From contig NZ_SADT02000004.1 of the NCBI RefSeq assembly GCF_004016445.2, positions 186,001 to 250,000 of the forward strand: 64,000 nt of DNA. The letters run 5' to 3'. The notes under the pieces were generated by a model, which did no database searches, had not been told where the DNA came from, and saw only the letters and a list, made by a program, of their open reading frames with translations. Within the stretch, counting starts at the first letter, position 1, and each line of letters starts with the position of its first letter. This DNA comes from Mesorhizobium sp. M2E.F.Ca.ET.219.01.1.1. GTDB taxonomy: Bacteria; Pseudomonadota; Alphaproteobacteria; Rhizobiales; Rhizobiaceae. This document shows positions 29,816-37,546 of the stretch, piece after piece. A program made the translations under genes and the position numbers.

Positions 29816-31024
29816 ATGACCACCTCTGTTTCCAACGAACGCGACAAGCGTATCGGAGAGCGTGACATACGCATCAACGATCGTGACACACGTATCGACG
29901 TGCTGCGCGCGCTCGCGCTGCTCACGATCTTCGTCGACCATGTGCCGGGCACGGTCTTCGAGAACTGGACCTACAAGAATTTCGGCTTTTCCGACGCGGC
30001 CGAAGCCTTCGTGCTGATCTCCGGCATCTCGGTAGCGCTGGCCTACGGCACGAAGTTCAAGCCTGGCGGCCGGTTGCTCGCGATCCTGAAGATGTGGCGG
30101 CGCGCCGGTGTGCTCTACATCTCCCACATCGTCGTCACGATGGTGGTGATTGCGCTGTTTTGCGCTGCCGCGGTGTTCGCGCACCGGCCGGAAATGCTGA
30201 CCATGATCAACATCGAGCCCTTGATGAAGAACACGCCGCAGGTGCTGCTCGGCATCGTCGCGCTCGGCCATCAGCTCGGCTACAACAACATCCTGCCGGT
30301 CTATGCGGCACTGCTTCTGGCGGCGCCGGCTTTCGTGCTGTTCGTCAGCTATCGGCCGGTGCCGGCGCTGATCGTGTCCGGGCTGCTCTGGCTCGTCGCC
30401 GGCATCTGGCAGATCGGGCCGCCAAACTATCCTGAGCCTGGCCTCTGGTTCCTCAACCCGTTGTCGTGGCAGTTCCTGTTCAACATTGGCCTTGCCGCCA
30501 TGTTGCATGTGAAGCGCGGCGGGCGGATCCCGGTCAATCCGTGGCTGCTGGGTGCCGCGGGCATCTATGTGGTCGGTGCGGCGATCTGGGTGCACAGCCC
30601 GCTCTGGGGCCAGATAACCTGGTTCGACCTGCCGGTGGTGATCGGTGGCTTCGACAAGACCTTCCTGTCGCTGCCAAGGCTCCTGCACATCCTGTCGGTC
30701 AGCTACCTGGTCGTCGCACTGCCGGCTGTCTCCAACCTCTTCCGCGTCAGGCCTGACAATCCCCTGGCGATCCTGGGTAAGCGCTCGCTGCCGGTGTTCA
30801 TCGCCGGCACGCTGCTTGCCATGGCGGCGCAGGTGCTGAAGCTGATCAATCCCGGTGGCCCGGCTTACGATACGCTGCTGATCGCGGCAGGCATCGCCGT
30901 GCAGTTCGCGCTTGCGCTTTATCTGGAATGGCTTGCCGGTCTTGGCCCGTCCCGCGCCAAGGCGGAAGCTCCGCACAGGCCGTTCGGCGCGCACCCGGTG
31001 CCGGCGAGGGCGGGCGGATACTGA
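29816..31024 (+). CDS. opgC: OpgC-like membrane acyltransferase
   Basis: This is a 402-residue integral membrane protein with about ten helices, in the OpgC family, whose members succinylate periplasmic glucans. Family marks are DVLRALALLTIFVDHVPGTVFENWT near the N-terminus (catalytic-type His and the R-x-x-A-L motif), FGFSDAAEAFVLISG and a C-terminal SLPVFIAGTLLAM helix. In rhizobia the target would be cyclic beta-glucan; this is inferred. The hydrophilic N-terminus is made of three seven-residue repeats (ERDKRIG, ERDIRIN, DRDTRID) encoded by 21-bp repeats. The ATG at 29816 is used. It converges with the LacI-type gene. Confidence 0.85.
   Translation: MTTSVSNERDKRIGERDIRINDRDTRIDVLRALALLTIFVDHVPGTVFENWTYKNFGFSDAAEAFVLISGISVALAYGTKFKPGGRLLAILKMWRRAGVLYISHIVVTMVVIALFCAAAVFAHRPEMLTMINIEPLMKNTPQVLLGIVALGHQLGYNNILPVYAALLLAAPAFVLFVSYRPVPALIVSGLLWLVAGIWQIGPPNYPEPGLWFLNPLSWQFLFNIGLAAMLHVKRGGRIPVNPWLLGAAGIYVVGAAIWVHSPLWGQITWFDLPVVIGGFDKTFLSLPRLLHILSVSYLVVALPAVSNLFRVRPDNPLAILGKRSLPVFIAGTLLAMAAQVLKLINPGGPAYDTLLIAAGIAVQFALALYLEWLAGLGPSRAKAEAPHRPFGAHPVPARAGGY
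29837..29899 (+). repeat. 21-bp tandem repeat in the opgC 5' coding region
   Basis: Three in-frame 21-bp units begin at 29837, 29858 and 29879 and encode ERDKRIG, ERDIRIN and DRDTRID. Unit 3 runs straight into the conserved first helix, so copy-number change would alter only the cytoplasmic tail length. Confidence 0.75.
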
Positions 31025-31058
31025 CGCAAGCCGGGAAAAGCACCCGGTGGACTTGCGT
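31024..31058. terminator. Hairpin between convergent genes
   Basis: ACGCAAG (31024-31030) pairs with CTTGCGT (31052-31058), and inside it CCGGG pairs with CCCGG. It sits in the 53-bp gap between the convergent OpgC-like and LacI-like genes. There is no T-run, so terminator function is only suggested. Confidence 0.4.
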
Positions 31059-31077
31059 GCGGATCGCCTGAGCTTGC

Positions 31078-32157
31078 TCAGACTTTCGGGGCTAGGCCGG
31101 TCGAGGCTCTAACGATCAGCTCGACGCCCATCGTCTCGCGCCGCACCGCGCCGTCATGATCGAGGATCATGCGCGCGGCGCGGCGGCCGATCTCGGTGAT
31201 CGGCTGGGCAATCGTGGTCAGCGCGGGCGTGCACAGCGCGCCGTCCGGCACGCCGTCGAAACCGACGATCGAGACGTCCTGCGGCACCTTGAGGCCCCGC
31301 GCGGTCAGCCAGTCGATCGCGATCAGGGCCATGCGGTCCGACATCGCCAGGATGGCCGTCGGCGTTTCATCCTTGGCGAAGATCGCCTCGAGGGCGGCTC
31401 TGGTGCTTTTTTCCTCATTCTCGGTCTCGTAGACCGGAATTTTCGTCGTATCGACGCCGAAGCGGGCAAGCTCCTCGAAATAGCCGGCAAGGCGATCGCG
31501 TGTTCCGGTGTAGAGCGCGCCGCGCACGATTTCCGGCGTGGCGAAGCCTGTGCGGTTGTCGGCGAAGGCCAGCGACAGCACCGCGAACCGGCGATGGCCA
31601 AGCTCGGCGAGATGGCGCGCCGCGAGCCGCGCGCCGGCGACATTGTCGACGCCGATGGCTGAGACGGTCTCGTCCTGGAAGCCGAGCTCCAATGCCACGA
31701 AGGGCAGCCTTCGCTCGCGCGTCAGGTCGACAAGGCGCGAGCCGCCTTCGATGCAGAACAGGATGAAGCCGTCGACAAGCGCGCTCTGGATGTTCCAGGC
31801 AAGCTTCTCCTGGTTGGCGGCCGACACCAGCGCGATGCCCGCGCCGGTGGCGTCGCAGGCTTCGGAAATGCCGGCCATCATGACGCGCGCGAACGGATCG
31901 TCGAAGAAGTAGGAGAGGGGCTCGGTGGTGGCGACGCCGATGGCGTTGACCTTGCCGGCGCGCAGCAGCCGGCCTTTCGGATCCGGACCGGCATAGCCCA
32001 TCTGCTCCGCCACCGCCTTGACCCGCTCGCGCACTTCGGCGCGCACGATCTCGGGACGGCTGAAAACATTGGAGGCCGTGCCATGCGAGACGCCGGCGGC
32101 TCTGGCGATGTCCGCCAGCCTGATCGGCCTTGCCTGGCCTTCGAGGAGTGAAGCCAT
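31078..32157 (-). CDS. LacI-family transcriptional regulator
   Basis: This is a 359-residue repressor-type regulator. The N-terminal HTH is IRLADIARAAGVSHGTASNVFSRP (residues 12-35) with the hinge helix following at KAVAEQMGYAG. The rest is a periplasmic-binding-protein-like sensor (residues about 70-355) with ALVDGFILFCIEGG, IGVDNVAGARLAARHLAELGHRR and DVSIVGFDGVPDGALCTPALTTI. The effector, probably a sugar, cannot be told. Its own promoter (TTGAAT-16-TTAGAT on the minus strand, 32214-32241) is overlapped by operator O1, indicating autoregulation. It faces two small paralogous genes that carry two further copies of the operator, which suggests it controls them. Confidence 0.92.
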   Translation of the reverse strand: MASLLEGQARPIRLADIARAAGVSHGTASNVFSRPEIVRAEVRERVKAVAEQMGYAGPDPKGRLLRAGKVNAIGVATTEPLSYFFDDPFARVMMAGISEACDATGAGIALVSAANQEKLAWNIQSALVDGFILFCIEGGSRLVDLTRERRLPFVALELGFQDETVSAIGVDNVAGARLAARHLAELGHRRFAVLSLAFADNRTGFATPEIVRGALYTGTRDRLAGYFEELARFGVDTTKIPVYETENEEKSTRAALEAIFAKDETPTAILAMSDRMALIAIDWLTARGLKVPQDVSIVGFDGVPDGALCTPALTTIAQPITEIGRRAARMILDHDGAVRRETMGVELIVRASTGLAPKV

Positions 32158-32227
32158 GTCGTTCCTCCGAATCCGGTCACGGGACGACCATGACCGCTGA
32201 ATTGTCGCTGGTCATCTAACATTTTTG

Positions 32228-32241
32228 TTGTATCGATTCAA
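32228..32241. promoter_or_regulatory. Operator O1 (TTGTATCGATTCAA) at the lacI-type promoter
   Basis: This is a 14-bp palindromic site of the form TTGNATCGATNCAA. Its right half forms the -35 (TTGAAT on the minus strand) of the regulator's promoter, whose -10 TTAGAT lies 16 bp away at 32214-32219. It also lies just upstream of the plus-strand promoter of small gene 1. Confidence 0.7.
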
Positions 32242-32248
32242 ATTTCGC

Positions 32249-32276
32249 TTGACGACATACGATGGAGGCCTATGAT
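32249..32276 (+). promoter_or_regulatory. Promoter of small gene 1
   Basis: TTGACG (32249-32254), a 16-bp spacer and TATGAT (32271-32276) form a good sigma-70-type promoter. It lies between operators O1 and O2, and O2 begins directly after the -10, where a bound repressor would block transcription. Confidence 0.65.
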
Positions 32277-32290
32277 TTGAATCGATCCAA
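32277..32290. promoter_or_regulatory. Operator O2 (TTGAATCGATCCAA)
   Basis: This is the second copy of TTGNATCGATNCAA. It covers the expected transcription start of small gene 1, 43 bp upstream of its ATG. Confidence 0.7.
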
Positions 32291-32332
32291 GCTTCATTCT
32301 CGTGATGAAGCGGCTTTCAGTAGGAGGGTGCC

Positions 32333-32476
32333 ATGCATCCGATGAGCTATTTGTTCGAGGACATCTACCGTAACGATTGGGCCATTGCCTCGGCCGCCGC
32401 TAGCGAGAAGCGGCGTGGCAGAATGGGTCCCTGGCGCCGGGAACCGCGCTTCCTTCTGGAGCGCAAGCGCGGCTGA
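32333..32476 (+). CDS. 47-residue small protein 1, LacI-controlled, paralogue of small protein 2
   Basis: This short gene has ATG 32333, a strong AGGAGGG (32322-32328) at ideal spacing, and TGA at 32474-32476. The protein begins MHPMSYLFEDIYRNDWAI and ends in an Arg/Lys-rich tail (RREPRF, LLERKRG). The first 18 residues match small protein 2 at MHP-x-x-x-LF-x-DIYRN-x-W-x-I, while the tails differ. Such conservation of the N-terminus only, with an own promoter, operator and ribosome site, argues for a real gene. There is no membrane segment; the N-terminal part would form a short amphipathic helix and the tail is basic. I know no described family. Function is unknown. Confidence 0.72.
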   Translation: MHPMSYLFEDIYRNDWAIASAAASEKRRGRMGPWRREPRFLLERKRG

Positions 32477-32503
32477 GCCGCAGCCATTTTTTGCATCCAT
32501 GGA

Positions 32504-32517
32504 TTGGATCGATTCAA
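32504..32517. promoter_or_regulatory. Operator O3 (TTGGATCGATTCAA)
   Basis: This is the third copy of TTGNATCGATNCAA, lying between the two small genes and only 4 bp before the ribosome site of small gene 2. A weak TTGCAT at 32491-32496 could be a -35. The site either controls an own promoter or acts as a downstream roadblock. Confidence 0.65.
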
Positions 32518-32535
32518 AATGAAGGAGAGACGATG

Positions 32536-32673
32536 ATGCATCCGATCGGCCACCTGTTTCAGGACATTTATCGCAACTACTGGGGTATCACGCCCGGAGC
32601 CGAGCAGCCCGAACGGCGCCGCGCCGGCGAACCGCCCGCGCGCAAGCGTAAGCGGCGTACCGGCGGGAAGTAG
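32536..32673 (+). CDS. 45-residue small protein 2, paralogue of small protein 1
   Basis: ATG 32536 (or the adjacent ATG 32533) has AAGGAGAG at 32522-32529 upstream. The protein begins MHPIGHLFQDIYRNYWGI, matching small protein 1, and ends in a basic tail ARKRKRRTGGK. The Pro/Arg-rich middle (PGAEQPERRRAGEPP) is probably disordered. The pair looks like a local duplication in which operator, ribosome site and first 18 codons were kept. Function is unknown; a basic tail would suit nucleic-acid or membrane-phospholipid contact, but this is speculation. Confidence 0.72.
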   Translation: MHPIGHLFQDIYRNYWGITPGAEQPERRRAGEPPARKRKRRTGGK

Positions 32674-32687
32674 TCGCCGGAAATAGT

Positions 32688-33062
32688 CTATGGCCGCGGG
32701 CGCCACAGCGCCGACACGGCGATCGCCACCCAGCCGGCGATCAAAAGGGTGCCGCCGATCGGGGCCGACATCGGAAACAGCCGCGAACCGAGAAAGTCGC
32801 GGGCGAGCAGATCGCCGCAGAACAGCAGCAGGCCGGCAAGCAGCGCAAGGCTGGCGACCCTGAGGCAACGGTTGCCGCCGGCTAGGCCGATGGCAAGAAA
32901 AGCCGGAGCATGCATCAGCAGGAAATTGGCGGCAGTGCCGGTAAAGGCGCCGCCGCGATGTGCGGCCGCCGCCGACAGCGCCACGCCCGCCGCGCCGACG
33001 AGGCCTGCGGACAGCACGAGGACGCGGCTCCTGCTGTCCGATGCTTGCCCGGTGAGGCTCAT
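32688..33062 (-). CDS. DUF423-family membrane protein
   Basis: This is a 124-residue protein with four transmembrane helices, of the DUF423/UPF0382 family (YgdD in E. coli). Family marks are GVALSAAAAHRGG in the first loop, LLMHAPAFLAIGLAG in the second helix and LFPMSAPIGGTLLIAGWVAIAVSAL at the C-terminus. Start MSLTGQASD (33062) is preferred, with GGAG 9 bases upstream; an ATG at 33077 has no ribosome site. Function is unknown. It follows the MFS gene by 36 bp on the same strand and is likely co-transcribed. Confidence 0.85.
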   Translation of the reverse strand: MSLTGQASDSRSRVLVLSAGLVGAAGVALSAAAAHRGGAFTGTAANFLLMHAPAFLAIGLAGGNRCLRVASLALLAGLLLFCGDLLARDFLGSRLFPMSAPIGGTLLIAGWVAIAVSALWRPRP

Positions 33063-33098
33063 CTTTGAATGCTCCATGGCGGTTGGGCGGAAGGCCGA

Positions 33099-34346
33099 TC
33101 AGGACTCTCCGGCCTTCAGCAGCATACGCCGCGCCCGGCGCGACTGGACAATCCAGTTGTAGGCAGCACCCAGCGCCATCAGCACCGCTGTGCCCAGAAA
33201 CACCGAGCGCATGCCGAAATGCCCGCCGACGAAGCCGCCCGACAGCGGCCCTGCGACCTGGCCGACATATTGCGCCGAGATCGCCAGGCCAAGCACGTTG
33301 CCGCCGACGCCATCCGGGATGTTGTGGCGGATGACGCTGGTGATGCAGGGCAAGAGACCGCCGAGCGCCAGGCCCATCAGGAAGCGCAGCCCGATCAACT
33401 GCCAGCCATTGGTGACGAAGGCTTGCGGAATGAGCAGCAAGGCCGAGACGGCAAGGGCGCCGACCACGACGTTCCAGTGGCCGACGCGGTCGGCGAGCTT
33501 GCCCAGCCAGGACGACGACAGGATTGTGCCGAGCGCGGCCGCCGACATGACGACGCCGGCGACCATGGTCACCTTGCTCTGGTCCTCGACGAGTTGCTGC
33601 ACGTAGACGGTGATGATCGGCTCGATCGACATGGTGGCGAAGGCGAGCAGCATGCCCGTGGCCAGCATGGCGACGATCGGCCGCTTGTCGGGGATCTGCG
33701 ACCAGCCGCTTTTCGGTTTCGCCGCCGAGACCGTCTTGGGCGCCGGCGGGTTCTCCTTGATCAGGAAAGTCGTTGCCAGGAACGCCAGGAAGATGACGGC
33801 GCCCGACAGCAGGAAGGTCGCCCGGATGCCGATCAGCGGCGGCAGCAGGCCGCCGAGCAACGGTCCGACCAGCGAGCCGGCGGTGATGCCCGCCGCGAGC
33901 ACGCCCAGCGCCCAGCCCGAACGCTCCTTCGGCGTCTGCATCGCCACCAGGATCGTGGAACCCGACGAATAACCGCCGGCAAAGCCGATCAGCAGCCGAA
34001 GCAGCACCAGTTGCCACACGCTCTGCACCATGCCGGTCAGCGACATGCAGATCGCCATGCCGAAAGACGCGCGCACCAGCATCAGCTTGCGGCCGTAACG
34101 GTCGCCCAGCCGCCCCCACAAGGGCGCGACCAGCGCCGCCGCGAAGAAGGTGGCGCCATAGGCGATGCCCGACCACTGCACGATTGCCGCGTGGCCCTCG
34201 GCGCCGAGCTGCTCGACATAAAGCGGCAGGAACGGAAGAAGCAGCGTCATGGCGATCAGTGTGCTGAATGAGCCGGCGAAACAGACGGCAAGGTTGCGCC
34301 GCCAATGGATGTTGTAGCCGCCCTGTTCGGAAGGTTTCTCGCTCAT
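33099..34346 (-). CDS. MFS transporter (DHA1/MdtG-like)
   Basis: This is a 415-residue protein with 12 transmembrane helices. LWGRLGDRYGRKLMLVRASFG is the MFS motif A, LLRLLIGFAGGYSSG motif B, and LAAGITAGSLVGPLLGG motif C, marking it as an antiporter-type exporter; WLGKLADRVGHWNVVV is the second motif A. The closest recognisable subgroup is MdtG-like multidrug exporters. It is divergent from a GntR-family regulator, and the 119-bp intergenic region carries a 32-bp nested palindrome (34378-34409), so that regulator probably controls it. Substrate unknown. Confidence 0.88.
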   Translation of the reverse strand: MSEKPSEQGGYNIHWRRNLAVCFAGSFSTLIAMTLLLPFLPLYVEQLGAEGHAAIVQWSGIAYGATFFAAALVAPLWGRLGDRYGRKLMLVRASFGMAICMSLTGMVQSVWQLVLLRLLIGFAGGYSSGSTILVAMQTPKERSGWALGVLAAGITAGSLVGPLLGGLLPPLIGIRATFLLSGAVIFLAFLATTFLIKENPPAPKTVSAAKPKSGWSQIPDKRPIVAMLATGMLLAFATMSIEPIITVYVQQLVEDQSKVTMVAGVVMSAAALGTILSSSWLGKLADRVGHWNVVVGALAVSALLLIPQAFVTNGWQLIGLRFLMGLALGGLLPCITSVIRHNIPDGVGGNVLGLAISAQYVGQVAGPLSGGFVGGHFGMRSVFLGTAVLMALGAAYNWIVQSRRARRMLLKAGES

Positions 34347-34377
34347 GTCATGCCTGCCGGATGATCCGGATTGTCGT

Positions 34378-34409
34378 GGATACCATTTTGGTATACCAAG
34401 CCGGTATCC
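34378..34409. promoter_or_regulatory. Nested palindromic operator between the MFS and GntR genes
   Basis: GGATACC (34378-34384) and GGTATCC (34403-34409) form an outer palindrome; TTGGTATACCAA (34388-34399) is a perfect inner palindrome with the same centre. It lies 32 bp from the MFS start and 57 bp from the GntR start. The GTATAC core fits FadR/FCD-type GntR sites. Confidence 0.75.
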
Positions 34410-34465
34410 GTCATGAACCTCAAGCTTGCCGCTGTCAATGCGGCTTTGAAAAAGCGGGACGACAA

Positions 34466-35131
34466 ATGTCGCAGATGCAAAATGTCGAAAGGCAGCTTCG
34501 CGAAATGATCCTCGGCCTGGAGATCGGCCCGGGCGAAAGGCTGACCGAGCGCTGGATCGAGACCCGTTTCGGCGCCTCGCGCACGCCGGTGCGCGCAGCG
34601 CTGCTGCGCCTGGAGACGGAAGGGCTGATCAGCCGCGACGGCCGCGGCTGGATGGTGGCGCCGATCAACCTCGCAGAACTCGGCCAGATCGCTGTCTACC
34701 GCGAGGCGGTCGAAGTCGCGGCGGTCCGCCTGACGGCGGCGCTTGAAGACCGCAGCGGTATCGACGTGATCGCCGCTATGCTTGATTCCTGCGACGCGGA
34801 GACGCCGCGCGAAGAGTGGCATCGCGTCGGCATGGATTTCCACATCGAGCTGGCAAGGCTTTCCGGCAACGAGTTCCTATTGAGGGCCGTACGCGATGCG
34901 ATGACGAGGCTGTCTCGGGCACGCTGGCTGGAAGTGCGCGATGAAGCGGCGCTCGGCCGAGCCTGGGCCGAACATCACGCCATCCTCGCCGCTGTCAGGA
35001 GCGGCGATGCCGAAGAAGCGGCGCGGCTGCTTTCCGCTCACATCGCCGGCAGCCGCGACCGGCTGGTCACCTCCTTGCATGACGACCGGCGCGGTTTGCG
35101 CGCACGCGGATTTGCGGTGGTCGCGGCTTGA
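34466..35131 (+). CDS. GntR-family regulator (FadR/FCD subfamily)
   Basis: This is a 221-residue transcription factor. The winged HTH covers about residues 5-68 (LREMILGLEIGPGERLTERWIETRFG, ASRTPVRAALLRLETEGLI). The C-terminal all-helical FCD sensor domain runs from about residue 80 to 205, with the metal/ligand-binding Asp and His in FHIELARLSGN and EHHAILAAVRSGDAEEAARLL. Start MSQMQNVERQL (34466) was chosen at the beginning of the HTH domain. It is divergent from the MFS gene and probably represses both through the palindrome at 34378-34409 until an organic-acid-like ligand binds. Ligand unknown. Confidence 0.9.
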   Translation: MSQMQNVERQLREMILGLEIGPGERLTERWIETRFGASRTPVRAALLRLETEGLISRDGRGWMVAPINLAELGQIAVYREAVEVAAVRLTAALEDRSGIDVIAAMLDSCDAETPREEWHRVGMDFHIELARLSGNEFLLRAVRDAMTRLSRARWLEVRDEAALGRAWAEHHAILAAVRSGDAEEAARLLSAHIAGSRDRLVTSLHDDRRGLRARGFAVVAA

Positions 35132-35254
35132 GGCTGAACATACATGCACCGTCAGCAGTACTCGCGGGCTTGCAACATGGCCGGGAGAATGCTGTAGGAG
35201 GTCAGGGGGATGAAGGCCGACTACCACTGACCACCTCGCTGAATTCTCGGACAC

Positions 35255-36226
35255 ATGGCCACACTCTCTCGAACCGCCTCGAAGCTGTTCTACTATGCGC
35301 GCAATTTCGCGCGTGACCGCGCACCGCAATCGCTGTTTCGCGATCGCCTGGCCGGCCGGCTCGATCAGGCCAGGCTTTCAGGCAAGGCGGTTCGCGAGCG
35401 GCTGAACTACTACAACAAGCTGGAACAGCCGTTCTCGCCCAGTCCGGACGCCGTGGCTGTCGGCAAGCTGCCGACCGCTTCCAGCATGTATTATTACGAC
35501 CTCAAGGAATTCGCCCGCTACTTCGATCCCAGCCTTCTGATCGATTTCGAATTCGGCGATGTCGTTGGCGTCCCGGAGATTCCGAGGATCGTCAAGGACC
35601 GGCCCATCGGCGACGACAACGCCAATGGCGTGCTGATGAAGCTGAACAAGTTCCGCCACTTCTACATGCCGCCCGACAGCCTGCCTTTCGCGGCCAAGCG
35701 CCCGATGGTGGTGTGGCGCGGTCATCTCAACAATCCGATCCGCACCCGCTTCGTGGAAAAGGCCGCCGACCTGCCGATCTGCGATGCGGGATCCCACAGG
35801 GCCGATGCGCCGGACGGATACCGCAAGCCGTTCCTGAATATCGAGCAGCAGCGGCGCTATCGCTACATCGTCTCGCTCGAAGGCAATGACGTGGCGACGA
35901 ACCTGAAATGGATCATGAGCTCCAATTCGCTCTGCCTGATGCCGAAACCGACCTACGAAACCTGGTTTGCGGAAGCCAAGGTCAAGCCCAATGTCCATTA
36001 CGTGCCGCTCGAGCAGGATTTCTCCGACCTTATCGACAAGGTGGCTTATTTCGAGAAACACCCGGCCGAGGCGGAACGGATAACCGCCGCGGCCAATGCC
36101 TATTGCCGCAAATTCGACAATGAGCAGGACGAGCAGGCGATCTCGCTGCTCGTCCTCTACAAGTATTTCGTGCTGAGCGGGCAGATCAAACCAGACGCGG
36201 AAGTCTGGCGCTTTATCGCCGGCTGA
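35255..36226 (+). CDS. Glycosyltransferase family 90-like (LPS modification)
   Basis: This 323-residue protein resembles the CAP10/LpsA-type glycosyltransferase family 90. Marks are RPMVVWRGHLNNPIRTRFVEK (the W-R-G motif, about residue 150), RYRYIVSLEGNDVATNLKWIMSSNS (the Y-[KR]-Y-x(3)-[ED]-G-x(5)-R/K-x-x-x-x-x-S motif) and YVPLEQDFSDLIDKVAYFE followed by a helical C-terminus. Members transfer sugars, often to the lipopolysaccharide core. There is no signal peptide, so it is probably cytoplasmic or peripheral. It is transcribed alone. The sugar is unknown. Confidence 0.82.
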   Translation: MATLSRTASKLFYYARNFARDRAPQSLFRDRLAGRLDQARLSGKAVRERLNYYNKLEQPFSPSPDAVAVGKLPTASSMYYYDLKEFARYFDPSLLIDFEFGDVVGVPEIPRIVKDRPIGDDNANGVLMKLNKFRHFYMPPDSLPFAAKRPMVVWRGHLNNPIRTRFVEKAADLPICDAGSHRADAPDGYRKPFLNIEQQRRYRYIVSLEGNDVATNLKWIMSSNSLCLMPKPTYETWFAEAKVKPNVHYVPLEQDFSDLIDKVAYFEKHPAEAERITAAANAYCRKFDNEQDEQAISLLVLYKYFVLSGQIKPDAEVWRFIAG

Positions 36227-36236
36227 GCGCGAAGCC

Positions 36237-37280
36237 CTAGGCGTGGGAGCGGTCGAGCACCTTGTCGGCCGGCCCGAAACGGTCCCTGGCCGTGAACTGC
36301 TGGTGCCAGTAGGGGTAAAGCACCGGCGGCCGGCTGACCGCATCAAGGCGCTGCCGCTCGTCTTCCGTGAGCGAAAGGCTTGCCGCGGCCAGATTGTCCT
36401 TGAGCTGCGTCTCGTTGCGGGCGCCGATCACCAGGGAGCTTACGGCCGGACGACCGAGCAGCCAGGCCAGCGCCAGCTGCGCCCCTGAGATGCCACGCGC
36501 CCTGCCGATCTCGTTGAGCACGTCGACGATGCGCCACAGGCGGTCCCCGTCGCGGATCGGCGGTTCCTTCCAGCCGCCGAGCTGGCGCGCGGTCGGGCTG
36601 TCGCGATGATATTTGCCGGAGAGCAGGCCGCCCGCCAGCGGACTCCAGACCAGCACGCCGACGCCCTGGTCGACCGAGATCGGCAGCAATTCATACTCGG
36701 CCTCGCGCGCTTCCAGCGTGTAATGGATCTGCTGGGTGACGAAACGGGCCTGATGTCGGCTGTCGCTGACGGCAAGAGCCTTCATCACCTGCCAGCCCGA
36801 CCAGTTGGAGCAGCCGATATAGCGGATCTTGCCCTGGTTGACCAAAGTGTCGAGCGCCGCGATCGTCTCCTCGACCGGCGTGAGCCCGTCCCACTGATGG
36901 ACAAAATAGACGTCGATGACATCGGTCTTGAGCCGCTTCAGGCTCTTTTCGCACTCGCGGATCAGATGGTGCCGCGACAGGCCCTCGTCGTTGGGGCCGC
37001 TGCCGATGCGCATGCGCGCCTTGGACGCGATCAGCACATCGTTCTTGCGCTTGCCGCCGAGCGCCTCGCCGATGATCTCCTCCGACAGCCCGTTGGAATA
37101 GACGTTTGCCGTGTCGATGAGGTTGATGCCGGCATCGATGCAGGTATCGATGATGCGTTTGGCCTCCGCAAGATCGGAATTGCCGACGGCGGCGAACGGG
37201 CCCGTGCCCCCGAAGGTCATGGTGCCAAGCGTCAGCGTCGAAACCTTGAGGCCGGAACGGCCAAGGGTGCGGTATTCCAT
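36237..37280 (-). CDS. Aldo/keto reductase
   Basis: This is a 347-residue NADPH-dependent oxidoreductase of the AKR superfamily (potassium-channel-beta/YajO-like group). MEYRTLGRSGLKVSTLTLGTM is the typical start; the catalytic D-Y-K-H set can be placed in INLIDTANVYSNGLSEE (Asp, Tyr), VLIASKARMRIG (Lys) and DVYFVHQWDGLTPVEET (His). The NADP-binding segment near the C-terminus is VSSLVIGARNETQLKDNLAA. Substrate unknown. It is monocistronic, converges with the GT90-like gene (10 bp apart) and is divergent from ppk2. Confidence 0.92.
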   Translation of the reverse strand: MEYRTLGRSGLKVSTLTLGTMTFGGTGPFAAVGNSDLAEAKRIIDTCIDAGINLIDTANVYSNGLSEEIIGEALGGKRKNDVLIASKARMRIGSGPNDEGLSRHHLIRECEKSLKRLKTDVIDVYFVHQWDGLTPVEETIAALDTLVNQGKIRYIGCSNWSGWQVMKALAVSDSRHQARFVTQQIHYTLEAREAEYELLPISVDQGVGVLVWSPLAGGLLSGKYHRDSPTARQLGGWKEPPIRDGDRLWRIVDVLNEIGRARGISGAQLALAWLLGRPAVSSLVIGARNETQLKDNLAAASLSLTEDERQRLDAVSRPPVLYPYWHQQFTARDRFGPADKVLDRSHA

Positions 37281-37546
37281 GTCTGATCCTCGCAATTTTG
37301 TTTGAAGAGGCGCCGCGGGGGCATCGCAAAGAGGCGAGAGGATTTGTAGGACAAATCGAGCGGTTTGTCGCCCCGCTATCGATACGGGCCGATCACATAT
37401 CTTCTATCGATGCCCGGCTGAGGTCGCCTTGCAATAAAACCGTCATTGCGCCTCTGTATCTCAGTCGGCTTACGGAGTGGCGTGCCCGGCCGGAGCCGCG
37501 GCGCATTCCGAAGCGATGATGGGCCGACAGGCGACGGAGCTGCGCG

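Noticed and set aside
32276..32290. IS inverted ends at the LacI region
   Set aside because: The ATCGAT palindromes are short operator-type sites without a transposase frame or target duplication.
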